Below, in pieces: positions 6,360-12,565 of a stretch of DNA of 13,223 nt. Position 1 is the first letter of the stretch; the number at the start of each line of letters is the position of its first letter. This DNA comes from Methanomassiliicoccales archaeon (GTDB taxonomy: Archaea; Thermoplasmatota; Thermoplasmata; Methanomassiliicoccales; UBA472), in contig DUJZ01000042.1 of NCBI GenBank assembly GCA_013329565.1, positions 1,844 to 15,066 of the forward strand, given 5' to 3'. A program made the translations under genes and the position numbers. The notes beneath the pieces are model-generated. The model saw only the letters and a program-made list of their open reading frames with translations, searched no databases and was not told where the DNA came from.

Positions 6360-6869
6360 TCAGGCACCTCCGATCAGCTTGTCGAAGCCGGTCTTTGCCA
6401 TGATCTTCTGGAAGTCGGCCAGGGCCTTCGGGTCGGCTATGGTGGTCGGCGGGTTCTCGGAGAGGCCCATGCTGACGCGCAGCTGCTTCAGCTTGTCGGA
6501 GGCGGGGACGGTGTGCCCGATTTTTATCAGGGAGCGTCCCACCTTCTTGTGGTCTTCGGACATGTAGCCCTTCTGGACGGCCATGTTCCTCATCAGGATG
6601 ATGATATCGACGATATCGACGTCCCTGGGGCACCTCTCCACGCAGGAGTAGCAGGTGGTGCACATCCACAGCTCCTCCGAGGGGAGTATGTCGTCCTTCA
6701 ATCCGAGCTGGGCCTTCCTGATCAGCTGCCTGGTGCGGAACGCGGTGGTGCGGCCGGAGGGGCAGCTACCAGTGCAGGTTCCGCACTGGTAGCACAGGTC
6801 CAAGGTCTTGCCGCCGGCGTCGATCACGCTCTGGGCGAAGTCCGGGTCTGGTATTTTGACGTTAGACAT
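6360..6869 (-). CDS. hdrC: Heterodisulfide reductase subunit C
   Basis: HdrC passes electrons between HdrA and HdrB through two [4Fe-4S] clusters. The 169-residue protein has two complete ferredoxin-type motifs: C26-x2-C29-x2-C32-x3-C36-P and C70-x2-C73-x2-C76-x3-C80-P. It lacks a membrane domain. The length is typical for the small soluble HdrC. The ATG at 6869 has GAGGAAG at 6876-6882 as ribosome binding site and lies about 40 bases after a strong TATA box. It is the first gene of the hdrC-hdrB-unknown operon. In the soluble HdrABC-MvhADG complex the subunits couple H2 oxidation to ferredoxin and heterodisulfide reduction; the other subunits must lie elsewhere. Confidence 0.93.
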   Translation of the reverse strand: MSNVKIPDPDFAQSVIDAGGKTLDLCYQCGTCTGSCPSGRTTAFRTRQLIRKAQLGLKDDILPSEELWMCTTCYSCVERCPRDVDIVDIIILMRNMAVQKGYMSEDHKKVGRSLIKIGHTVPASDKLKQLRVSMGLSENPPTTIADPKALADFQKIMAKTGFDKLIGGA

Positions 6870-6904
6870 GAATGTCTTCCTCTTGTCTCGGGGAGCGGAG
6901 ATAT

Positions 6905-6915
6905 CCTATATAAAA
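6905..6915 (-). promoter_or_regulatory. TATA box of the hdrCB operon
   Basis: The minus strand reads TTTTATATAGG, close to the archaeal consensus and the best promoter in the window. The predicted transcript start is near 6885, giving a leader of about 15 bases with the ribosome binding site. A 24-base palindrome lies 20-43 bases upstream. Confidence 0.75.
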
Positions 6916-6922
6916 GTGAACG

Positions 6923-6958
6923 AAAAAACGTACGAGTGTTGCCTAAATAGGTTACACT
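6923..6958 (-). terminator. Palindrome plus T6 tract after the regulator gene
   Basis: The inverted repeat at 6935-6958 has outer arms AGTGT/ACACT and inner arms CCTA/TAGG with two-base spacers. It covers the stop codon of the regulator gene and is followed in the minus direction by TTTTTT at 6928-6923. This looks like a hairpin-plus-U terminator. It also sits just upstream of the hdrC TATA box, so it could instead be, or also be, an operator. Confidence 0.5.
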
Positions 6959-7757
6959 AGTGGACGGCGTTGGGACGCAGTGCCCTGAGCACTTCCTCCA
7001 CCCCCGGCGCCTGCCGATACAGACATAGAATGGCGTAGGGGATCGCCGGCTCGTCGCCACGGGGACGGTAACCTTTGCGGACCAGCAGCCCCTCGCTGAC
7101 GAAATGGCTGTGCCCGCTGCGGATGAGCGCTCCAAGCGAGGAGTAGGTCCTGACCACCCGGTAAGGAGTCTTCTCGGCGTCCAATGACAGGAACCCCAGC
7201 CTCTGCGGTCCGAAACGGTACACGGCGTAATCGTCACCCTTGCGCATGTGCAGGAGCCGGTCGTTCCCCACCTCTTCCCAGCTGTACCCCTCCGACTCAT
7301 AGGCGAACAACGGATCGTCCAGGAGCACCAGGTCCAGCAGTCCGGCCTGGAAGTCCGTGATGTTATGTCGATCGTCCGATATCACCACGTCGATCTCCCC
7401 CTTCGGGTCCGCTGCGTTCAGCGCCTGCATCAGCAATTCCTCCGTTAGAGGCGTACAGGCCACCGCCAGCTGCTGCCGCTCCCTGAGCTTGCCCTGCAAA
7501 GCGAGCTGTTCTTTGGCGATGCTCTCCCCGAGCTCGTTGAGCACCGTCCCCCGGGCGCCGCACTCCATTATCGGAGCGCCGGCCTTCACCTCCACCTGGC
7601 GGAGATGACGGCAAAGGACCGGGGCGGATATGCCCAAAGCCCGGGCGGCGGCCCTCTGGGTCCCGTTCAAGTACAGAGCCAGAACGGCCTTGGACTGCTT
7701 GTCCGTCAGTGTGCGACCGTTGACCTGCACGGTGAGCGATGCCTGCACCCGGGCCAT
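6957..7757 (-). CDS. LysR/ModE-like transcriptional regulator
   Basis: This 266-residue protein has an N-terminal winged helix-turn-helix of the ModE/LysR type. LTDKQSKAVLALYLNG leads into QRAAARALGISAPVLCRHL (about residues 34-52), followed by the GTVLNELG wing region. The C-terminal 170 residues look like a periplasmic-binding-protein-type effector domain, with DVVISDD and LDLVLLDDPLF suggesting its strands. The effector is not evident; molybdate, tungstate or a redox metabolite are possibilities only. The ATG at 7757 has GGAGGT just upstream. The gene diverges from a hydrogenase maturation protease and lies upstream of hdrCB, so it may regulate either. Palindromes at 7776-7790 and 6935-6958 flank it. 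It ends in TAG. Confidence 0.78.
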   Translation of the reverse strand: MARVQASLTVQVNGRTLTDKQSKAVLALYLNGTQRAAARALGISAPVLCRHLRQVEVKAGAPIMECGARGTVLNELGESIAKEQLALQGKLRERQQLAVACTPLTEELLMQALNAADPKGEIDVVISDDRHNITDFQAGLLDLVLLDDPLFAYESEGYSWEEVGNDRLLHMRKGDDYAVYRFGPQRLGFLSLDAEKTPYRVVRTYSSLGALIRSGHSHFVSEGLLVRKGYRPRGDEPAIPYAILCLYRQAPGVEEVLRALRPNAVH

Positions 7758-7775
7758 GTACCTCCGATGACCGAG

Positions 7776-7790
7776 GGATTAGATTAATCC
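7776..7790. promoter_or_regulatory. Palindromic operator candidate in divergent promoter region
   Basis: A perfect inverted repeat GGATTA-GAT-TAATCC lies 19-33 bases ahead of the regulator's start codon and 26 bases before the protease TATA box. It overlaps the only AT-rich element that could serve as the regulator's promoter, which suits an autoregulatory site. It has not been matched to a known motif. Confidence 0.45.
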
Positions 7791-7815
7791 GCCGTCCCGG
7801 GCCGGAAAAGGCAAA

Positions 7816-7823
7816 GTTAATAA
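7816..7823 (+). promoter_or_regulatory. TATA box of the hydrogenase maturation protease gene
   Basis: GTTAATAA lies 25-32 bases before the ATG at 7848. The transcript would begin within a few bases of the start codon, so it is probably leaderless. A small inverted repeat, CCGCC/GGCGG, lies between box and gene (7824-7843). Confidence 0.6.
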
Positions 7824-7847
7824 CCGCCTCCCTTCTTCGGCGGCACG

Positions 7848-8309
7848 ATGAAAGCGTCCCGTTTGTTGCTGGGCATCGGCAGCCCCATCGTCTGTGATGA
7901 TGGACTTGGCTTCCGGGTCGTGGAAGAGATCAAGAACCTGAACCTGCCGGACCTGGATACGGACCAGCAGTCGGTGAGCGGTCTTGACCTCATAGAGATC
8001 ATGATGGACTACAAGAAGGTGGTCGTGGTCGATGCCATCGTCACTGAGAAGTACCCGGCCGGTACGGTCATGTTGCTGCAACCCGAGGACTTCAAGAACG
8101 CCCTGCACGGGACGAACCCACATGAAACGAACATCCACATGGCCATCGAGCTCGGCCAGAGGCTTTTCCCGGGGCGCATGCCCAAGGACATCCAGTTCAT
8201 CGCGGTGGAGGTCAGCGACGTTTACACCGTCACCGACGTGATGACCGAGGACGTGGAGAAGGCCGTTCCGGCTGCCGTCCAAGCGGTCCTGAAGGTCCTG
8301 AACGATTAA
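7848..8309 (+). CDS. [NiFe]-hydrogenase maturation protease (HycI/HyaD family)
   Basis: These endopeptidases cut the C-terminal tail from a [NiFe]-hydrogenase large subunit once nickel is inserted. The 153-residue length fits. The N-terminal motif LGIGSPIVCDDGLG corresponds to the family's GNxxxxDDGxG. The three predicted nickel-sensing ligands are Asp18, Asp62 (VVVVDAIV) and His92 (NPHETN), aligned to Asp16, Asp62 and His90 of E. coli HycI. The ATG is the only sensible start, just after a TATA box. Its substrate is unknown because no hydrogenase gene is in the window; an MvhA-like subunit would fit the nearby hdrCB. The stop codon overlaps that of the convergent peptidase gene by four bases. 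Confidence 0.88.
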   Translation: MKASRLLLGIGSPIVCDDGLGFRVVEEIKNLNLPDLDTDQQSVSGLDLIEIMMDYKKVVVVDAIVTEKYPAGTVMLLQPEDFKNALHGTNPHETNIHMAIELGQRLFPGRMPKDIQFIAVEVSDVYTVTDVMTEDVEKAVPAAVQAVLKVLND

Positions 8310-9583
8310 AAGTCGAGGGACTGCATGCGCCTGGCTGCCGCCTCCCCCTCCTTCTGGGGGGCGAGCATCGCCGCGCACATCCTTTTTCTCTGGAATATTT
8401 CGTTGATGACGCGCATCACGTCCTCGCGGTCGACCTTCTCGAACTCGGCGATGGAACGTTCGGCGTCGGCCAGCTCGCCGTTCATCATGAAATGTTCGCC
8501 TTGCCAGTATAGTCGGCTGTCGGTGCCTTCCAATTTCCGTACGAGCATGCCCTTGATCCAGCGCTTTGCCCTTTTCATCTCGTCCTCCGTCGGCCCCTGG
8601 TCCTTGAACGAGGACATCTCCTTGGCCAGGGTCTTCATGACCTGGTCCAGCTTCCCAATCGACGCGGAGAAGAAGGTGTCCACTATACCGCAGTCGGTGT
8701 AAGATTGAGGGAAGGTGCTGATGTGATACACCAGCCCCTGGTCCTCCCGTACCGTCTGGTATAGCCGGGACGACGTTCCGCCGCCGAGTATTATGCAGGC
8801 CACCGTCAACGCCTTGCGGTCCGGGTGCTTGCCTGGGAATCCTGGGAAACCGAGCTCCACGTAGGCCTGGTCCCCTTCCTTCGGGAACACCTTGGTGCAC
8901 GCCCTCGGCAATGGCGGCGTCCGCCCGTTCTGCTTCTTGGCCCGGGTCAGATCGTCGAACGTCCTTTCGGTCCAGGACACCACGTCCTCCGCGGACACGT
9001 GACCGCAGGCCACCACGCACATGTTCGGCGGCCGGTAATGTTCTTCGAAGAACCTGCGAAGGTCGGCGGCCTTGAGGTTCTTCACGCATTCCGGCCCGCC
9101 GGTCTCGGTGTTGGCCATGGGATGATCTTCCCATATCGAGCGGTCCAGGAGCACCCGGCAATAATCCTCCGGATCGTCCTCCAGCATGCTGATCTCCTGG
9201 AGCACCACGCCCCGTTCCAACTCCACATGCTCCTTGTCGATGAGGGGGACGGTCATCATATCCGCCATCAGCCCCTTCATGACGTCGAACGTCTCGTCCA
9301 AGGAGAACACATGGAAGGAGGTGGACTCCTTGGTGGTGTAGGCGTTCATTTCTCCGCCCGCCCCTTCCACCAGCTCCGAGAACTGCCTGGCATTGCGCTT
9401 CTGCGTTCCCTTGAACATTATGTGCTCCAGGAAGTGGGCAGTGCCGCAGTTATCCTTGTCCTCGTCGCGGCAGCCTACGCTGAAGTTGACGGAAAGCGCG
9501 GCCGTTCGGGAGCGAGGGACCTCCTCCACTATCACCGGGATCCCCGCGGTGGTCCTGTGCAAGCCCAACCTCGAACCAATCAC
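8306..9583 (-). CDS. M16 family zinc metallopeptidase
   Basis: This is a pitrilysin/processing-peptidase-like enzyme of 425 residues, the usual length of the single-chain form that pairs with itself or a homologue. The inverted zinc motif HFLEH is at residues 50-54, and the third ligand is probably Glu130 (VVLQEI), 76 residues later as in active family members. The C-terminal half keeps the substrate-contact region SSRLYQTVREDQGLVYH. All catalytic residues are present, so it should be active. There is no signal peptide, so it is likely cytoplasmic. The GTG at 9583 is the best start. A weak TATA element (9604-9612) about 25 bases upstream implies a leaderless transcript. Its substrate is unknown. 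Confidence 0.9.
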   Translation of the reverse strand: MIGSRLGLHRTTAGIPVIVEEVPRSRTAALSVNFSVGCRDEDKDNCGTAHFLEHIMFKGTQKRNARQFSELVEGAGGEMNAYTTKESTSFHVFSLDETFDVMKGLMADMMTVPLIDKEHVELERGVVLQEISMLEDDPEDYCRVLLDRSIWEDHPMANTETGGPECVKNLKAADLRRFFEEHYRPPNMCVVACGHVSAEDVVSWTERTFDDLTRAKKQNGRTPPLPRACTKVFPKEGDQAYVELGFPGFPGKHPDRKALTVACIILGGGTSSRLYQTVREDQGLVYHISTFPQSYTDCGIVDTFFSASIGKLDQVMKTLAKEMSSFKDQGPTEDEMKRAKRWIKGMLVRKLEGTDSRLYWQGEHFMMNGELADAERSIAEFEKVDREDVMRVINEIFQRKRMCAAMLAPQKEGEAAARRMQSLDF

Positions 9584-9636
9584 GCCCCTGGAACGCTCTC
9601 CCTGGATAATGGCCTTTCGATTGGGGGACCGTCAAG

Positions 9637-9643
9637 TATTAAG
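9637..9643 (+). promoter_or_regulatory. TATA-like element of the PAC2-family gene
   Basis: TATTAAG lies 34-40 bases before the ATG at 9677. The transcript start would be near 9666, giving a leader of about ten bases. Confidence 0.5.
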
Positions 9644-9676
9644 CCCCTCAGCTACCTTTCAACGCCGGTGAACCCT

Positions 9677-10435
9677 ATGAGCGAAGGTGAGATATTCATC
9701 CATGAGTACGATGATGTGGACCTGAAGGACGGAATGGTCGTGGTCGGGTTCCCCAGCGTAGGGCTGGTGAGCTCCATAGCTTCCAACTACATCGTCCGCA
9801 CCATGAAGCTGGCGCGGCGGGCGGCCATAATCTCCGAGCATTTCCCTCCTTTCACCATAATACACGATGGAATTCCCTCGCCCCCGGTCCGCATCTACGC
9901 CGGCCAAAGGGATTGCGAGAAGGGGGAGAAGTGCGAGAAGCTTGCCGTCATCACATGCGAGTTCATGCCCCGTCCCGAACTCATAAAGGAGCTGTCGGAC
10001 GACATCCTGAGCTGGTGCAAGAAGAAGGGGATATCCACCATCCTCACCCTGGAAGGGATAAACATGGGCGGCGAGAGCGATACCAAGGTGTTCGGCGTGG
10101 GGACCACGGAACGCACGCGAGAGATGCTCAAGACCTACGGGATCAAGGAGTTGAAGGAGGGGATGGTCACCGGAATATCCGGACTGTTGTTATCCGAAGG
10201 CGAGCGCTACCAGATGGACGTCATCTGCCTGCTGGGCTCCGCCCGGACCGACGTTCCGGACGCCCGGGGAGCGGCGAACCTCTTGGAGGTGGTCGGCGAC
10301 ATGCTGCCCGAGATAAAGTTGGACCCGGAGCCGCTGATCAAGGAGGCCGAGCAGATCGAGACCGAGATGCAGAAGGCCATGGAGTCCGTGCAGCAGCCGA
10401 AGAAGCAGGTGGAGTACTCCCAGCTTTACGGCTGA
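9677..10435 (+). CDS. PAC2-family protein (proteasome assembly chaperone-like)
   Basis: This 252-residue protein belongs to the PAC2 family, archaeal relatives of eukaryotic proteasome assembly chaperone 2. The family's N-terminal motif GFPSVGLVSSIASNYIV is at about residues 24-40, and the body (TILTLEGINMG, GISGLLLSEG, AANLLEVV) follows the usual pattern. The C-terminal 35 residues are charged and probably coiled (EAEQIETEMQKAME). The frame stays open for 284 codons upstream, but that stretch is antisense to the M16 peptidase. The ATG at 9677 gives the conserved N-terminus and lies just after a promoter-like element. A role in proteasome assembly is plausible but unproven in archaea. The stop is one base from that of the convergent CBS gene. 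Confidence 0.9.
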   Translation: MSEGEIFIHEYDDVDLKDGMVVVGFPSVGLVSSIASNYIVRTMKLARRAAIISEHFPPFTIIHDGIPSPPVRIYAGQRDCEKGEKCEKLAVITCEFMPRPELIKELSDDILSWCKKKGISTILTLEGINMGGESDTKVFGVGTTERTREMLKTYGIKELKEGMVTGISGLLLSEGERYQMDVICLLGSARTDVPDARGAANLLEVVGDMLPEIKLDPEPLIKEAEQIETEMQKAMESVQQPKKQVEYSQLYG

Positions 10436-10436
10436 G

Positions 10437-10964
10437 CTAGTGCTCGTTGGGCGGCGGGGAGGGGCCCTTGGCCTCGAAGACCTTCTTCCCGGCAACGAAC
10501 AGTTCCAGGCTGGCCAGTTCACCAACCAAACGCCCGTCCTCATCCACTACCGGCAGGTCGTTGAGATGCTCGTCGATCATTATCTTCATGGCCGCAGAAA
10601 GCTTCGTCTCCCTGGTGACGGTCCGCCCTTTCACCATGATGTCGTCAGCCCTCTCCTTGAGAGTGTCCTTCAAGAAGCGGATGAAGGACGCCCCTCCATA
10701 CTCGCGTATCCCGAGACGGTAGCCCATCAGCCTGAGGACGGTCTCCGTGCTCACCGTTCCTGTGTACTTGCCTTCGGCGTCGGTGACGTATACCTTGCGG
10801 GAAAGCGGATTGGCCATCATCTGGTCGACGATCATGGCGATGGTGGCGCCCTCGCCCACCTGGGAGGGCTTGAGCACGAACTTGTCGAAGACGTCGTCAA
10901 CCAGCACGTCCTCGAACCTCTTCTCGGTCTTAGGCATGACAGGATATTCTGAGTCGGGATACAT
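10437..10964 (-). CDS. CBS-pair protein
   Basis: This 175-residue protein has two CBS domains (roughly residues 20-80 and 105-165) and no other domain. The second is the clearer one: DIMVKGRTVTRETKLSAAMK, then DLPVVDEDGRLVGELASLEL. The insertion between the domains (YGGASFIRFLKDTLKE) is unusual for minimal CBS pairs. It probably senses an adenine nucleotide and acts on a partner; nothing shows which. The start may be the ATG at 10964 or the one at 10937, and neither has a ribosome binding site. The divergent spacer is shared with the small GTPase gene. The gene ends in TAG one base from the convergent PAC2 gene. Confidence 0.82.
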   Translation of the reverse strand: MYPDSEYPVMPKTEKRFEDVLVDDVFDKFVLKPSQVGEGATIAMIVDQMMANPLSRKVYVTDAEGKYTGTVSTETVLRLMGYRLGIREYGGASFIRFLKDTLKERADDIMVKGRTVTRETKLSAAMKIMIDEHLNDLPVVDEDGRLVGELASLELFVAGKKVFEAKGPSPPPNEH

Positions 10965-11032
10965 TACGATTGCGGCCGATGATGCCTTGATCCTTGTTGC
11001 TGGCTAGGCCATTCAGACCTCGTAGTGAAATG

Positions 11033-11041
11033 AATATATAG
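11033..11041 (+). promoter_or_regulatory. TATA box of the GTPase-V4R operon
   Basis: AATATATAG lies 26-34 bases before the ATG at 11067, predicting a start near 11062 and a leader of about five bases. The element is nearly symmetric, so it could also serve the divergent CBS gene, with a leader of about 50 bases. Confidence 0.65.
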
Positions 11042-11066
11042 ACGCTGGCCGCATACTGTGGATGGG

Positions 11067-11573
11067 ATGGCTAAGCGCCAGTTCGTGAAGAAGATCTGCC
11101 TTCTTGGGGACGGGGAGGTGGGGAAGACCAGTCTCATCCGACGCTATGTGCTGGACCTTTTCGACGACCAGTACATCCAGACCTTCGGGGCCAAGGTGAG
11201 CAAGAAGGTCCTGGACCTGGAGGACGTTAACCTCACCCTCATGATATGGGACGTGCTGGGCCAGAAGACCCAGAAGGCGCTTCATTCCACTTATTACGCG
11301 GGAGCTAACGGGGCGTTGCTGGTCTGCGACATGACCCGGCCGGAGACGTTCGAGCATCTGAAGCATTGGGCGGCCGACCTGCTGGGGGTGTCCGGGGAGA
11401 TACCTGTCATCATCCTGGGCAACAAGTGCGACCTGGAGATGAAGATCGACCCCCTGGAATTGAAGGCCTTCGCGGCCAATCTTGGCTGTCCAGCGATGCT
11501 GACCAGTGCTAAGACCGGAGAGAACGTCCAGGAAGCCTTCCAGGCCCTTGGCGAGCTCATGATGGAGGGATGA
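11067..11573 (+). CDS. Ras/Rab-like small GTPase
   Basis: This 168-residue protein is a compact Ras-superfamily GTPase with all five G motifs. G1 is GDGEVGKTS (14-22), the switch I threonine is Thr39 (YIQTFG), G3 is WDVLGQ (61-66) with the catalytic Gln66, G4 is GNKCD (118-122) and G5 is TSAKTGE (146-152). The segment STYYAGANGALLVCDMTRP is strikingly like eukaryotic Rab proteins. There is no C-terminal cysteine for prenylation and no membrane segment, so membrane contact would need a partner. I chose the ATG at 11067 over GTG at 11058 because it fits the family N-terminus and the promoter. The next gene starts one base after the stop, so both proteins are co-produced. MglA- or Gtr-type GTPases are alternatives, but the motifs favour Rab-like. 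Confidence 0.92.
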   Translation: MAKRQFVKKICLLGDGEVGKTSLIRRYVLDLFDDQYIQTFGAKVSKKVLDLEDVNLTLMIWDVLGQKTQKALHSTYYAGANGALLVCDMTRPETFEHLKHWAADLLGVSGEIPVIILGNKCDLEMKIDPLELKAFAANLGCPAMLTSAKTGENVQEAFQALGELMMEG

Positions 11574-11574
11574 C

Positions 11575-12525
11575 ATGGGCAAGGACATGCGGCCCTTCTT
11601 CGTCATGCCCGGCTCGGCCCTGAAGGACCTGCGCGAGGAGCTGCAGCTTCTGAACGGGAACGATGCTGGGCGGACGATGGAGCGCTACGGCTTCCGGGCC
11701 GGGGTGGGACTGGTTCGCACGTTGGGACTGGAATGCGCCGACATCCAGGAGGCCAAGGCCATCATCGAGCAGGTGTGGACGGAGACCGGCCTTTCCCGGA
11801 TGAACATCGAGATGATCAATGAGACGGAGATAGTCATCACCTTCAAGGAGTCGGTGGAAGCGGATAACGGAGATCATTGCGACTTCACCCGCGGTTACAT
11901 CTCCGGAATAATCTCTTCGCTAATGCGCCGCCGTTACGATGCGTACGAGGCGTCGTGCATCTCAGACGGGGCTGGGAAGTGCGTTCACGTTCTTACGCCG
12001 TCCACCACCTTTCCGACCGAGAAAGGTGACCTTCCAAAGAAGGATGAGACCGGACGGAGGTACCTGCTGGAGCCGGGAACGTCCTATCTGGTGGAATCGT
12101 CGTCCCTGGATACGGCATATCAGATGTACCGGGACCAGGTGGCGGAGGGCTGCATCGGAATGGTGCTTGCCCGCGAATATCCGGAGAAGGTCCAGAAGAT
12201 GTACGGCATCGGGGAGGGGGCCTTGCTCTGGCTTTCGTATGAACGGGGGAAGCGCTACGCCCGGGAGCCGACCGACATCCCCATGATCTACAGCGAGATC
12301 AAGAACTTCTTCGAAGCGAACAGTAGGGCGGTGGTGCTCCTGTCCGGATTGGAGTACCTGATCAGCCAGAACAACTTCCTCAAGGTGTTAAAGCTGCTCC
12401 AGCTGCTCAATGACAACGTGTCCATGACCGGTTCCATGCTCATCATCCCGGTGGTGCCGGAAGCGTTGAACCCCCAGGACGTGAAGATGCTGGAACGCGA
12501 GCTGCGCGTCTTGGAAATCGATTGA
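11575..12525 (+). CDS. V4R domain - DUF835 protein
   Basis: This 316-residue protein joins two domains. Residues about 10-145 are a V4R domain, a small-molecule-binding fold related to 4-vinyl reductase and, by published proposal, to the Bet3 subunit of TRAPP. The conserved cysteines are Cys102 (HCDF), Cys128 (EASC) and Cys136 (GAGKC). Residues about 165-316 are DUF835, recognised by EPGTSYLVESSS near its start and LSGLEYLISQNNF in the second half; it is common in archaeal signalling proteins, and its function is unknown. There is no membrane segment or DNA-binding domain. The ATG at 11575 is preceded by GGAGGG and lies one base after the GTPase stop. It probably acts with the GTPase as sensor, regulator or effector; this is inference. 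Confidence 0.85.
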   Translation: MGKDMRPFFVMPGSALKDLREELQLLNGNDAGRTMERYGFRAGVGLVRTLGLECADIQEAKAIIEQVWTETGLSRMNIEMINETEIVITFKESVEADNGDHCDFTRGYISGIISSLMRRRYDAYEASCISDGAGKCVHVLTPSTTFPTEKGDLPKKDETGRRYLLEPGTSYLVESSSLDTAYQMYRDQVAEGCIGMVLAREYPEKVQKMYGIGEGALLWLSYERGKRYAREPTDIPMIYSEIKNFFEANSRAVVLLSGLEYLISQNNFLKVLKLLQLLNDNVSMTGSMLIIPVVPEALNPQDVKMLERELRVLEID

Positions 12526-12533
12526 AGGCAAAC

Positions 12534-12541
12534 CTTATATC
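12534..12541 (+). promoter_or_regulatory. TATA box of the arginine decarboxylase gene
   Basis: CTTATATC lies 25-32 bases before the ATG at 12566, so the transcript should be leaderless or nearly so. It starts nine bases after the stop of the V4R-DUF835 gene, showing that the decarboxylase has its own promoter. Confidence 0.65.
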
Positions 12542-12565
12542 AACATTCCCTTTTACTTCGGAATT

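Noticed and set aside
5459..6403. 314-codon open frame on the plus strand
   Set aside because: It is the antisense shadow of hdrB, whose eight-plus conserved cysteine positions are intact; GC-rich third positions keep the opposite strand open.
7779..9161. 460-codon open frame on the minus strand
   Set aside because: It overlaps the M16 peptidase in another frame and then runs antisense through the hydrogenase protease; the composition is Arg/Gly/His-rich and shows no family motif.
8825..9676. Long in-frame upstream extension of the PAC2 gene (284 codons)
   Set aside because: It is antisense to the well-supported M16 peptidase, and the conserved PAC2 N-terminus begins at 9677 just after a promoter-like element.
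11033..11041. Shared bidirectional promoter for the CBS gene as a firm feature
   Set aside because: The TATA element suits the GTPase gene well, but on the other strand it would leave a leader of about 50 bases, so the second use is only a possibility.
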